From: Vreelandella populi
GTDB taxonomy: Bacteria > Pseudomonadota > Gammaproteobacteria > Pseudomonadales > Halomonadaceae
Reading direction: 5' to 3'
DNA: 64,000 bases
NCBI RefSeq assembly: GCF_003989825.1
Contig: NZ_RZHE01000015.1
Location: 496,001-560,000, forward strand
The notes beneath the pieces were generated by a model. It ran no database searches. It saw only the letters and a list, made by a program, of their open reading frames with translations, and was not told where the DNA came from. Below are positions 17,824-26,242 of the stretch, piece after piece (the first letter of the stretch is position 1; every line of letters starts with the position of its first letter). The position numbers and the translations under genes are program-made.

Positions 17824-18276
17824 TCAAGCATTTTTCATTGTGGCAACAATAGCGTCTAAAGCAGCCTGATAACCTTGGCTTCCTAGACCGGCAATAACGC
17901 CATCTGCGCGTAACGATATGTAGGAGTGATGGCGAAAGGCTTCCCGCTTATGGATATTGGAAAGGTGAACCTCAATAACCTTTCCATCAAATGTATTCAG
18001 CGCATCCAGTAGGGCTACCGAAGTATGCGAGTAGGCAGCAGGATTTATAACAATGCCCAGCGTACCGTCTAATCTAGCTTTGTGAATGGCATCAATAAGC
18101 TCCCCTTCATAATTACTCTGCAGCGCCACCAGCTCCCAACCAGCCATCAATGCCTGAGTGCGCAGTCGGTTTATAATGTCATCAAGCGTTTCCTTACCGT
18201 AGATTTCCGGCTGACGAGTGCCAAGCAAATTGAGATTGGGGCCATTGAGTACGAGTACACGCGGCGTAGTCGTCAT
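17824..18276 (-). CDS. aroQ: 3-dehydroquinate dehydratase, type II
   Basis: Type II dehydroquinase (150 aa) that converts 3-dehydroquinate to 3-dehydroshikimate. The family blocks are visible: [19 protein letters not shown] with the active-site Arg and Tyr, [25 protein letters not shown] and [18 protein letters not shown]. The third block reads NPAAY instead of the usual NPGAY. Its position beside IclR and the catabolic dehydratase suggests service in quinate breakdown (a QuiB role), though a biosynthetic or dual role cannot be excluded. It ends on the hairpin at 17783-17820. Confidence 0.92.
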   Translation of the reverse strand: MTTTPRVLVLNGPNLNLLGTRQPEIYGKETLDDIINRLRTQALMAGWELVALQSNYEGELIDAIHKARLDGTLGIVINPAAYSHTSVALLDALNTFDGKVIEVHLSNIHKREAFRHHSYISLRADGVIAGLGSQGYQAALDAIVATMKNA

Positions 18277-18327
18277 GCAGTTTCCTTTTTTACCTATTCG
18301 TTATTCGTCACGTCGAAACAGTTGAGT

Positions 18328-18356
18328 CATGCTACATTGTTAAGCCATGCTACATT
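18328..18356. repeat. Direct repeat in the aroQ / DUF72 divergent region
   Basis: CATGCTACATT occurs twice (18328-18338 and 18346-18356), with start points 18 bases apart, between the divergent aroQ and DUF72 genes. It may be a tandem regulator site. Function is not known. Confidence 0.4.
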
Positions 18357-18391
18357 AGTACGCTTTATAAATGCATCAGGCTAGTGGCCCC

Positions 18392-19246
18392 ATGACCCTC
18401 CCCCTCTACCTTGGCCTACCCATGTGGGCAAACCAGGATTGGCTGGGTACGTTTTATCCCCGCCATGCCAAGAGCGACCTGCTCGCTGACTATGCCAGCG
18501 TGTTTTCGAGCGTGGAGGGTAACACCACCTTTTATAGCGGCGCGCCCAAGGTGGAGACGATCGCGGCCTGGGCACGCCAGGCGCCGCCCTACTTCCGCTT
18601 CTGCTTCAAGCTGCCAGCAAGTGTTACCCACGACCAGCGCCTGACCAACCTTGACGCTGCCTGGGCGTTTCTGGACGCCCTCGCCCCGCTGCATGATCGC
18701 CTGGGCCCTACCATGGTTCAGCTACCACGTGATTTTGGCCCCGATGAGCTGCCTCAACTAGAAGCATTACTGGAGAATTGGCCCGCGCAATTACCGTGTG
18801 CAGTAGAGGTTCGCCACCCTGCTTTTTTCCACAAGGGAGCGGCAGAAAAAGCGCTCAACCAATTGTTGATAACTTATTGTGCCAATCGCGTGATGCTGGA
18901 TGTACGCCCGGTCTTTTCGACACCTGCGGGTGATCATCCTGGCCTTGCTCACGCGCAGCAAGAAAAGCCGAAACTCCCGCTACACGTGCTTTCCACAGGT
19001 GATTTTCCGGTCATCCGCTTTATTGGGCATATTGACAAAACGATTAATATCCACTATTTCGCCCCCTGGAAAGCTCGCCTGGACCTGTGGATAAGTCAGG
19101 GGAAAACCCCTTTCTTATTTGTGCATACTGCTGATAATCGAGAATCCCCAGACATGGCGCGCCAGTTATACAATGCGCTTGGCGAACTCACCTGTCTGCC
19201 ACCGCTTAGTGCCTTTCCTGGAGAGACGCAAAACCAGTTGTTTTAA
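18392..19246 (+). CDS. DUF72 family protein
   Basis: TIM-barrel protein of unknown function (284 aa; E. coli YecE family). It opens with the family-like YLGLPMWANQDWLGTFYP, and later shows VEGNTTFYS, FRFCFKLPASVTH, AVEVRHPAFF and FLFVHTADN. I prefer the ATG at 18392 because the barrel's first strand begins immediately afterwards; an in-frame ATG at 18371 adds seven residues. No experimental role for the family is known to me. It stands between aroQ and a sodium symporter without clear operon links. Confidence 0.82.
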   Translation: MTLPLYLGLPMWANQDWLGTFYPRHAKSDLLADYASVFSSVEGNTTFYSGAPKVETIAAWARQAPPYFRFCFKLPASVTHDQRLTNLDAAWAFLDALAPLHDRLGPTMVQLPRDFGPDELPQLEALLENWPAQLPCAVEVRHPAFFHKGAAEKALNQLLITYCANRVMLDVRPVFSTPAGDHPGLAHAQQEKPKLPLHVLSTGDFPVIRFIGHIDKTINIHYFAPWKARLDLWISQGKTPFLFVHTADNRESPDMARQLYNALGELTCLPPLSAFPGETQNQLF

Positions 19247-19298
19247 CCTAATGTTAATTCAACCTAACTGGCACGGGCCCGCCTGATCAGATAAATTG

Positions 19299-19343
19299 CG
19301 CATACTTTCGATAAGCGCGAGGTATGTACTTATCGAACATGCG
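19299..19343. promoter_or_regulatory. Long inverted repeat upstream of the SNF symporter
   Basis: TTCGATAAG (19307-19315) and CTTATCGAA (19329-19337) form perfect nine-base arms 13 bases apart, and a second outer pair CGCAT (19299-19303) / ATGCG (19339-19343) extends the symmetry. It ends 52 bases before the symporter start and has no following T-run, so an operator is more likely than a terminator. Confidence 0.5.
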
Positions 19344-19395
19344 TAAATGGGGCGCATAGCGACTTATTACAATCTAACTAACTTGTAGGTGATGT

Positions 19396-20739
19396 ATGGC
19401 AAAGCTTGCACATGCACAATGGTCATCGAAGATGGGCTTTGTGCTGGCTGCTGCGGGATCGGCAGTAGGCTTGGGAAATATCTGGCGCTTTTCGTATATG
19501 ACGGGCGAAAGCGGTGGAGCTGCTTTCGTACTGGTCTATCTGGCGTGTGTAACGCTGGTTGGCCTGCCGATTCTGGTGGCGGAGTGGATGATTGGCCGCC
19601 GCGGGCAGAAAAACCCGATCAATACCATGGCAGAGCTGGCCAGCAGCCACGGTCGCTCGCGCGCGTGGGCATCGATTGGTATCAGCGGCGTCTTGGCCGC
19701 CTTTCTGATTCTTTCCTTTTATAGTGTGATTGGCGGCTGGTCGTTGAACTATACGCTGGGCTCGGTGATTGGCACATTCGACGGTCAGGATGCCGATACG
19801 GTAGGCGCTATCTTCAGCGATCTACTGGGTAACCCCAAAGCGCTGCTCATCTGGCATACCGCTTTCATGCTGCTGGTGATTGGCATCGTGGCACGTGGCG
19901 TCACGAAGGGGCTTGAAGCGGCTTCACGTATCCTGATGCCAGCGCTGGTGGTGCTGCTTCTGGTTCTGGTTGGCTACGGCGTGGCAAGTGGCCACTTCGG
20001 TGAAGCACTGAGCTTCATGTTCAGCCCTGACTGGGGTGCGCTGGACGGAGGAGTGGTACTTGCCGCCATGGGCCAGGCCTTCTTTACCCTCTCCTTGGGG
20101 ATGGGCATCATGATGGCGTATGGCTCTTACCTGGGTGAAGACGTCAATCTAATCAGCACCGCGCGTACCGTTATCATTCTGGATACGGCGATTGCCCTGC
20201 TGGCTGGCCTTGCGATCTTCCCGATTGTATTCGCCAACGGGCTAAGTGCAAGTGAAGGCCCAGGCTTGATCTTCATTACCCTGCCCCTTGCCTTTGGCAA
20301 TATGGCAGGCGGTACGATTCTGGGCTTGATGTTCTTTTTACTGCTGACGTTTGCGGCGCTGACATCCGCTATTTCGCTGCTGGAACCGGTGGTTGAAACC
20401 GTGGAAGAGCGCACGTCCTTAAGCCGGATTGGCGCGACGCTGGTCAGCGCTATTGCCGTATGGGTGCTGGGCGTGGCGGCATTGCTGTCGTTTAACGTAT
20501 GGTCCGAAGTGCTGTTCTTCGGCCTTAACATCTTTGACTTCCTGGACACCTTCACCAGCAAGATTTTGCTGCCGCTGACGGGCCTGGGCGCGATCATCTT
20601 CTTCTCGCTCTGTCTGGATAAAGAAGAAGCGCGCAAGGAGCTGCGGTTGGATATCTACGACTTCACCCTGTGGAACCTGCTTGCCAAATTCGTGGCACCG
20701 CTTGGCGTAATCGTCGTTTTCCTGACCGGTCTTATCTAG
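19396..20739 (+). CDS. Sodium-dependent transporter, neurotransmitter:sodium symporter family
   Basis: Inner-membrane symporter (447 aa, about 11-12 helices) of the SNF/NSS family, bacterial LeuT/MhsT-like. The signature first helix is present: SKMGFVLAAAGSAVGLGNIWRF, whose GSAVGLGN segment binds sodium and substrate in known structures. A further conserved region is FFTLSLGMGIMMAYGSYL. It probably imports an amino acid using sodium, which fits a halophile. It is monocistronic, with an inverted repeat upstream and a hairpin downstream. Confidence 0.92.
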   Translation: MAKLAHAQWSSKMGFVLAAAGSAVGLGNIWRFSYMTGESGGAAFVLVYLACVTLVGLPILVAEWMIGRRGQKNPINTMAELASSHGRSRAWASIGISGVLAAFLILSFYSVIGGWSLNYTLGSVIGTFDGQDADTVGAIFSDLLGNPKALLIWHTAFMLLVIGIVARGVTKGLEAASRILMPALVVLLLVLVGYGVASGHFGEALSFMFSPDWGALDGGVVLAAMGQAFFTLSLGMGIMMAYGSYLGEDVNLISTARTVIILDTAIALLAGLAIFPIVFANGLSASEGPGLIFITLPLAFGNMAGGTILGLMFFLLLTFAALTSAISLLEPVVETVEERTSLSRIGATLVSAIAVWVLGVAALLSFNVWSEVLFFGLNIFDFLDTFTSKILLPLTGLGAIIFFSLCLDKEEARKELRLDIYDFTLWNLLAKFVAPLGVIVVFLTGLI

Positions 20740-20749
20740 GCCCATCTTG

Positions 20750-20769
20750 GCCCTGCCAAGCGGCAGGGC
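20750..20769 (+). terminator. GC-rich hairpin after the SNF symporter
   Basis: GCCCTGCC-AAGC-GGCAGGGC forms an eight-base perfect stem ten bases after the symporter stop. No T-run follows, so it may be a weak or factor-assisted terminator or a 3'-end stabiliser. Confidence 0.5.
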
Positions 20770-20802
20770 AGCCTGCCTGTAGGTCACGCAAGACTTATCA
20801 AG

Positions 20803-21021
20803 CTAGTGCAGTTCGCTCTCTTGCCGTTCGTCATCGTCTGGCAAGGGGGCGATATCCCGATACAACTTCTGAAATTCCCGGTGTAACTCAATTCCCCGAC
20901 GTGCGCGCAAGTTGCGTTGAGCGGCGCTACGTTGACGCTGAGCATGTTCATCCACTTCCATGCTCATGAAGATATCCAGCAGCTCGCTTTTAACTGAGGT
21001 GATTCGTTCGACGTTTCTCAT
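20803..21021 (-). CDS. Small charged hypothetical protein
   Basis: Protein of 72 aa starting MRNVERITSVKSELL; it contains a helical, charged stretch (EHAQRQRSAAQRNLRARRG) and an acidic end (PLPDDDERQESELH). There is no signal peptide or membrane segment. The ATG at 21021 has GGAGG ten bases upstream, and upstream in-frame residues look non-coding. It resembles, in length and composition only, other small gammaproteobacterial proteins of unknown role. It is divergent from the hexR gene, with a possible TTGTCA / TATAGT promoter near 21110-21133. I do not recognise a function. Confidence 0.65.
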   Translation of the reverse strand: MRNVERITSVKSELLDIFMSMEVDEHAQRQRSAAQRNLRARRGIELHREFQKLYRDIAPLPDDDERQESELH

Positions 21022-21293
21022 GATCGACGTGCCTCCAGGTGAATATGCCTTCGTCCACCTGCATCCGTGACGACTGTTGAATGATGCAGTGCGGCACTTC
21101 ACTTCTTACTATAACCTACTTGACAAAATGATGACAAAACGTGAACAAATGCTTAAACGCGCTTTAAACGTATGAAGCAGGTTGCGTTTCATTGTTCATT
21201 TTTGTCGTCCCTCAGGCATACTGAGGAAAACGCCGTGGTAGACGGCAACGCGCCTCTGTAAAGCAGGCGCATTGAATAACCGAGGAGCTCAAC

Positions 21294-22148
21294 GTGAGTC
21301 GCGCCCTGTTCGATGAAATGAGACGCCGCATGGAGCACTTTCGCCGCTCCGAACAAAAGGTAGCGCGGTTTGTGCTGCGCAACCCCGATGAGGTCATTCA
21401 TATGCGGATCGTTGACCTGGCGACGGAAGCCAAAGTCAGCGAACCCACCGTGGTGCGCTTCTGTCGTGCCCTGGGTTGCAATGGCTTCCAGGATTTCAAG
21501 CTGCAGTTGGCGCAGATGCTCGCCTCTGGGAGCCAGTTCGCGCAATTCTCGATGAACGATAGCGACTCCGTTGCTGAATTCTCCCACAGTATCTTCGACT
21601 CCACCGTCGGTACGCTGCTTTCCGTACGTGACCGGCTGGATAACGACGCCCTGGGCCGGGCGGTCAACGCACTGACCATGGCCAACCGGGTCGAGTTCTA
21701 CGGCTTTGGTGCCTCAGGCGCGGTGGCGTTTGATGCCCAGCACAAGTTCTTCCGCCTGCAGATTTCCACCTCTGCCTACGCTGACCCGCATATGCAGAAC
21801 ATGTCGGCGGTAACCCTGAAAGAGGGCGATGTGGTCGTGGCAATCTCACAAACCGGGCGCACCAAGGCGTTGGTAGCCAGCGTACGCCTGGCCCGTGAAG
21901 CGGGTGCCACGGTCATTGGCCTGTGTCCCAGCGGCTCCCCCTTGGCCGAAGAAGTCAGCCTGCCGCTGTATATCGACGTTCACGAAGATACCGAAATCTA
22001 TACGCCGCTCAGCTCGCGCATAGCCCACCTCGTATTAATCGACGTATTGGCCGTGGGCGTCGCTAAAACACGGGGCCCCAAACTGGCAGAGCAACTTAAA
22101 GCCGTGAAGAAAAGTCTCAATACGCTGCGCTACCCTGAAGAAAACTGA
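21294..22148 (+). CDS. hexR: HexR-like transcriptional regulator (RpiR/MurR family)
   Basis: Regulator of 284 aa with an N-terminal RpiR helix-turn-helix (SEQKVARFVLRNPDEV; VDLATEAKVSEPTVVRFCRA, residues about 18-60) and a C-terminal SIS sugar-isomerase domain (VEFYGFGASGAVAFDAQHKFF; VVVAISQTGRTKALVASVRL). HexR represses glucose catabolism genes (zwf, edd, eda, gap) in pseudomonads and senses 2-keto-3-deoxy-6-phosphogluconate. None of those target genes lies beside it here, so the exact regulon is uncertain; the protein sequence is close to the HexR group. Confidence 0.82.
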   Translation: MSRALFDEMRRRMEHFRRSEQKVARFVLRNPDEVIHMRIVDLATEAKVSEPTVVRFCRALGCNGFQDFKLQLAQMLASGSQFAQFSMNDSDSVAEFSHSIFDSTVGTLLSVRDRLDNDALGRAVNALTMANRVEFYGFGASGAVAFDAQHKFFRLQISTSAYADPHMQNMSAVTLKEGDVVVAISQTGRTKALVASVRLAREAGATVIGLCPSGSPLAEEVSLPLYIDVHEDTEIYTPLSSRIAHLVLIDVLAVGVAKTRGPKLAEQLKAVKKSLNTLRYPEEN

Positions 22149-22180
22149 TTTGGCAACGACCCGGATTCCACAGCTAACGA

Positions 22181-22196
22181 CTGTATACACAGCCAG
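22181..22196 (+). promoter_or_regulatory. Candidate LexA (SOS) box upstream of uvrD
   Basis: CTGTATACACAGCCAG fits CTG-N10-CAG and is close to the LexA box known for E. coli uvrD. It lies 52 bases before the uvrD start, near possible -35/-10 elements around 22209-22216. LexA binding is inferred. Confidence 0.6.
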
Positions 22197-22248
22197 TGTA
22201 CTTGCTGTGTTAGACTAAGCGCCCATTTCCGATCCGGCAGCGGCTTTT

Positions 22249-24447
22249 ATGGACGACGTCACGGCGATACTCGATCAGCTCAACACCGCCCAGCGCGAGG
22301 CCGTCAGTGCCCCGCAGGGTAACCTTCTCGTGCTGGCCGGTGCCGGTTCCGGCAAGACCCGGGTACTGGTACACCGCATTGCTTGGCTAATGCACGCCGA
22401 AGGCCTGTCGCCCTATGCACTACTGGCGGTCACCTTCACCAATAAAGCCGCCCGTGAAATGCGCACGCGCCTTGAAGCGCTGTTGGGTCTTTCGCTGCGC
22501 AACGTCTGGGTGGGCACCTTTCACTCGATTGCCCACCGCTTGCTGCGCACCCACTGGCAGGACGCGAGGCTTCCGCAGAACTTCCAGATCATTGACTCCG
22601 ATGACCAGCTCCGGCTGATCAAGCGGCTGCTGAAAGACTACTCGATTGACGATGAGCGCTACCCGCCGCGTCAGGTGCAGGGTTTTATCGGCGGCTGCAA
22701 GGAGGAGGGCTTGCGCCCTCACCAGGTCAACGTGGATGGCGATGGCTACATGGCGCAAATGGTCGAACTTTACGAGCGCTACCAGCTAACGTGTGAACGT
22801 GGCGGTCTGGTGGATTTCGGCGAGCTGCTGCTCAGAAGCCTGGAGCTGCTGCGCGACAACCCGCCGCTTCTGAACCACTACCGCGAGCGCTTCGGCCACG
22901 TGCTGGTGGATGAGTTTCAGGATACCAATACCCTGCAGTACGCCTGGCTGAAGCTGCTCACGGGCATGCAAACGCCCATGACGGCGGTGGGCGATGATGA
23001 CCAGTCGATTTACGGCTGGCGGGGCGCCAAGGTCGAGAACATCCGCCGTTTTGAAGAGGAGTTTCCGCAGACCCACACCGTGCGCCTGGAGCAGAACTAC
23101 CGCTCGACCAGCGCCATTCTGGACGCGGCCAACGCCTTGATCAGCCACAACAGCGAGCGGCTGGGCAAGAACCTGTGGACCGACGGTATCGAAGGCGAAC
23201 CGATTTCGATCTACGCTGGGTTTAACGACCTGGAAGAGGCGCGCTATATCGTCGATACCATCAAGGAGAAGGTCGACGAGGGCTTCAACCGACGCGATAT
23301 CGCGATTCTTTACCGCTCCAACGCCCAATCACGGCTGCTTGAGGAAACCTTGATTCGTCAGGGTATGCCCTACCGTATTTACGGCGGGCACCGCTTTTAC
23401 GAGCGTCTGGAAATCAAGAACGCCCTGGCCTACCTGCGCCTGTTGCTCAACCGCGACGACGACGCCTCTCTTGAGCGAGTCATCAACGTGCCCACCCGCG
23501 GCATCGGCACGCGCACCGTAGAAATCCTGCGCCACCGCGCCCGGCTTGAGAGCATCTCGCTGTGGCAGGCGCTGCACGATGCGTTGGGCGATGGCACGCT
23601 GAAAGGCCGCGCGGGTAACGCTGTGCAGAACTTCGCCAACCTGATCGAGCAGCTCGACAACGACTCCGCAGGCTTGACGCTTTACGAGATCATCGATCAT
23701 GTCACCGAGCACACCGGGCTGATCGAGCACCACAAGAGCGAGCGCGGCGAGAAGGGCCAGGCACGGGTCGAAAACCTGGAAGAACTGGTCACCGCCGCAC
23801 GCGCCTTTACCCAGGGCGACGCCTTTGAAACCCCGGAGGCGGGCGAAGGCATGACCGCACTGGAGGCCTTTCTTTCTGAAGCGGCGCTCAACGCAGGCGA
23901 CCATGAAGCCGAGGAGTTCGAGGACAGCGTGCAGCTGATGACGCTTCACTCGGCCAAGGGTCTGGAGTTTCCGGTGGTGTTTATCGCTGGCGTGGAAGAG
24001 GGCCTGTTCCCGCACAAGATGTCGATTGAAGAGCCGGGGCGGCTCGAAGAGGAGCGCCGGCTTTGCTACGTGGGCGTGACCCGCGCCATGCAGAAGCTCT
24101 ACCTGACCCACGCTGAAACCCGTCGCCTGCACGGCAAGGAAGTCTTTCCCCGGCCGTCGCGCTTTCTGCGCGAGCTGCCGCCGCACCTGCTTGAAGAGGT
24201 GCGCCTGCGCGGGCATATCTCACGCCCAGTGACGGCGGCGCGAACAAGCTTCGCCCAGCAAAGCGTCGAGAGCGATGGCGATCTACCCACCCTGCACGTC
24301 GGCCAGCGCGTGAATCACCCGGTGTTTGGTGAAGGGGTGATTCTCAATGCCGAAGGCGAGGGTGTCCGCGCGCGCGTACAGGTGAGTTTTGAAGGCGAAG
24401 GCGTCAAGTGGCTGGTGCTGGGATTTGCCAAGCTGACGCCGCTGTAG
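22249..24447 (+). CDS. uvrD: DNA helicase II
   Basis: Superfamily 1A 3'-5' DNA helicase (732 aa) for nucleotide excision and mismatch repair. Motifs in order: Q-motif region LNTAQREAVSAP, Walker A LAGAGSGKTR (motif I), TFTNKAAREM (Ia), VDEFQDTN (II), GDDDQSIYGWRGA (III), LEQNYRST (IV), then TLHSAKGLEFP and VTRAMQKLYLTHAETRR (V and VI). The C-terminal region VNHPVFGEGVILNAEGEG is the UvrD/PcrA tail that binds RNA polymerase in relatives. The length is typical of UvrD rather than Rep. A candidate SOS box precedes it. Confidence 0.95.
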   Translation: MDDVTAILDQLNTAQREAVSAPQGNLLVLAGAGSGKTRVLVHRIAWLMHAEGLSPYALLAVTFTNKAAREMRTRLEALLGLSLRNVWVGTFHSIAHRLLRTHWQDARLPQNFQIIDSDDQLRLIKRLLKDYSIDDERYPPRQVQGFIGGCKEEGLRPHQVNVDGDGYMAQMVELYERYQLTCERGGLVDFGELLLRSLELLRDNPPLLNHYRERFGHVLVDEFQDTNTLQYAWLKLLTGMQTPMTAVGDDDQSIYGWRGAKVENIRRFEEEFPQTHTVRLEQNYRSTSAILDAANALISHNSERLGKNLWTDGIEGEPISIYAGFNDLEEARYIVDTIKEKVDEGFNRRDIAILYRSNAQSRLLEETLIRQGMPYRIYGGHRFYERLEIKNALAYLRLLLNRDDDASLERVINVPTRGIGTRTVEILRHRARLESISLWQALHDALGDGTLKGRAGNAVQNFANLIEQLDNDSAGLTLYEIIDHVTEHTGLIEHHKSERGEKGQARVENLEELVTAARAFTQGDAFETPEAGEGMTALEAFLSEAALNAGDHEAEEFEDSVQLMTLHSAKGLEFPVVFIAGVEEGLFPHKMSIEEPGRLEEERRLCYVGVTRAMQKLYLTHAETRRLHGKEVFPRPSRFLRELPPHLLEEVRLRGHISRPVTAARTSFAQQSVESDGDLPTLHVGQRVNHPVFGEGVILNAEGEGVRARVQVSFEGEGVKWLVLGFAKLTPL

Positions 24448-24571
24448 CGCGGGCTTGTGCCAGTGGGCGGTAGCTTGCCCAATAAAACATGATTAGCGCA
24501 TACTGACGGGCGGACACTTGCGCTCACGTGCAATTACACAAAAAACATACTTTTTCGGAGTTATGCCCGCC

Positions 24572-25660
24572 ATGCAACGCCGTCAATTTTTAAAAACCGC
24601 CGGCCTGGGTGCCGCCGGTGTCGCCGCCGCGCCTTTCGTCAGTAGCGCCCACGCGCAAGAAACCTATACTTGGGACATGGTCACGTCCTGGCCGAAAAAC
24701 TTCCCGGCGCTGGGTACCGGCGCCAACGACTTTGCGCGTCGCGTCGAGCAGCTCTCGAACGGTCGTATGCAGATCCGGGTTCACGGCGCCGGCGAGCTGG
24801 TACCTGCCCTGGAAGTCTTTGACGCCGTTGCCGCCGGCACCGCTGAAATGGGTCACTCCACGCCTTACTACTGGCGTGGCAAAGTGGCTGCTGCACAGTT
24901 CTTCACCGCCGTTCCTTTTGGCATGACTACCACCGAGATGAACGCATGGCTTTATCACGGCGGTGGCCAGGAACTGTGGGACGAGATCTACGCCAAGCAT
25001 AATCTCAAGCCGTTTGCCGTGGGTAATACCGGCCCGCAGATGGCAGGCTGGTTCAAGAAAGAGATCAATTCGCTTGCCGATATGCAGGGTTTGAAACTGC
25101 GCTTGCCGGGCCTTGCCGGTGAAGCCATGAACGGCATCGGGGTCAGCACCATCAACTTGCCGGGTTCGGAGATTTTCACCTCACTGCAAACCGGCGTCCT
25201 GGATGCCGCCGACTGGGTAGGCCCCTACAACGACATGGCGTTTGGCTTGCATCAGGTGGCCGACTACTACTACACCACGGTGTGGAACGAGCCGACTGCC
25301 GCCGTCGAAACGATGATCAACCTGGACGCCTGGAACTCCCTGCCGGAAGATCTTCAGAACGTCATCCGCGAAGCAGCGCGTGCCTCCAACCTAGCCATGT
25401 TCACCGAGTTCGCCTATCGCAATGCTCAGGCGCTTGAAACTCTGGTAGATGAGCACGGCGTTCAGTTGCGCGAGCTTCCCGAAGACGTGATTCAGGCGCT
25501 TTATGAGTCGTCGCAGGAAGTGATTCAGCGCCAGGTGGAGAACGATGAAGACTCCCGCCGCGTTTATGAATCCTACTCAGCTTTCCAGAAGGTGATGCGT
25601 CCGTTCAGCGATATCGGCGAGTATGCGTACTTTAAAGGTCGCGAGCAGGCAGGCGGTTAA
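24572..25660 (+). CDS. Orphan TRAP solute-binding protein with Tat signal
   Basis: DctP/TakP-type periplasmic binding protein (362 aa). The N-terminus MQRRQFLKTAGLGAAG with a following alanine-rich core and SSAHAQE cleavage region is a twin-arginine signal. The mature part TYTWDMVTSWPKNFPALGTG, and later MQGLKLRLPGLAGEAMNGIG and VLDAADWVGPYNDM, match the TakP group that binds 2-oxo acids. I chose ATG 24572 since CGGAG lies 11 bases before it, against only 2 bases for the ATG at 24563. No dctQ or dctM genes are adjacent, so it must work with permease subunits encoded elsewhere. Confidence 0.85.
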   Translation: MQRRQFLKTAGLGAAGVAAAPFVSSAHAQETYTWDMVTSWPKNFPALGTGANDFARRVEQLSNGRMQIRVHGAGELVPALEVFDAVAAGTAEMGHSTPYYWRGKVAAAQFFTAVPFGMTTTEMNAWLYHGGGQELWDEIYAKHNLKPFAVGNTGPQMAGWFKKEINSLADMQGLKLRLPGLAGEAMNGIGVSTINLPGSEIFTSLQTGVLDAADWVGPYNDMAFGLHQVADYYYTTVWNEPTAAVETMINLDAWNSLPEDLQNVIREAARASNLAMFTEFAYRNAQALETLVDEHGVQLRELPEDVIQALYESSQEVIQRQVENDEDSRRVYESYSAFQKVMRPFSDIGEYAYFKGREQAGG

Positions 25661-25690
25661 TCGGCATAGAACGAACGGTAAACGATGACC

Positions 25691-25726
25691 CAAGCAGCAG
25701 GGGCGCCTAGGCGCCCCTGCTGCTTG
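25691..25726. terminator. Perfect 36-bp palindrome between convergent genes
   Basis: The arms are exact reverse complements centred on CCTAGG: left arm beginning CAAGCAGCAGGGGCGCC (25691-25707), right arm ending GGCGCCCCTGCTGCTTG (25710-25726). It sits between the convergent TRAP binding protein and thioesterase genes. No T-run follows on either strand. Most likely it acts as a bidirectional 3'-end structure. Confidence 0.6.
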
Positions 25727-25744
25727 TCGGGATAGCGCGCAGCA

Positions 25745-26158
25745 TCAATCGTGAACGGCGCGAATGCGGCCATTGTCATCCAGCGCTACTCTCACGAATC
25801 GCGCTTCGGTCACTTTCTGGCGCTCTTCGAGGCTCCGGGCATGGGGTGGGCGTACCCATACCTCCACGATAATTTTGATCGAGCTGCGGCCGATCTCCTG
25901 CACCTGGGTATAGACACTCACCATCGAGCCCACGCGCACCGGACTCAAGAAATCCATTGACTCAATGGCAACAGTCGCTGTTCGCCCACCGGCCTCACGC
26001 CCAGCGGCCAGTTCTGCGGCCTGATCCATATGATTGACCAGCCACCCACCCGGAATATCGCCGTAAAGGTTGGTATCCTGTCGTGAAGCCAGTAGTTTTA
26101 GGGTGAGCTGACCCTGAGGTGCCGGTACATCGTCCAAATCGGTTTCCAGAAGTGTCAT
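25745..26158 (-). CDS. Acyl-CoA thioesterase, hotdog fold
   Basis: Single hotdog-domain thioesterase (137 aa) of the YciA/acyl-CoA hydrolase group. The family pattern is visible as DTNLYGDIPGGWLVNHMDQAAELAA (N, G-GG and D near the active site), followed by TATVAIESMDFLSPVRVGSMVSVY. It probably hydrolyses short or medium acyl-CoA to recycle CoA. I chose ATG 26158; an upstream ATG at 26206 would add a non-conserved lead. It is divergent from pstS with 84 bases between. Confidence 0.82.
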   Translation of the reverse strand: MTLLETDLDDVPAPQGQLTLKLLASRQDTNLYGDIPGGWLVNHMDQAAELAAGREAGGRTATVAIESMDFLSPVRVGSMVSVYTQVQEIGRSSIKIIVEVWVRPPHARSLEERQKVTEARFVRVALDDNGRIRAVHD

Positions 26159-26242
26159 AAGTCGGTCGCTTAAGAAGGTTATTGTTGTGGTATTGCTGCA
26201 TCGCAATATAAAGGCGCTAGTTAATCACAAGAGGACTGACGT

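Noticed and set aside
23329..24216. Minus-strand frame of 295 codons opposite uvrD
   Set aside because: A mirror of the helicase reading; all helicase motifs are on the plus strand.
26159..26242. Search for a PHO box before pstS
   Set aside because: No pair of TGTCA-type repeats at the right spacing was seen in the short gap; only the site after pstS fits.
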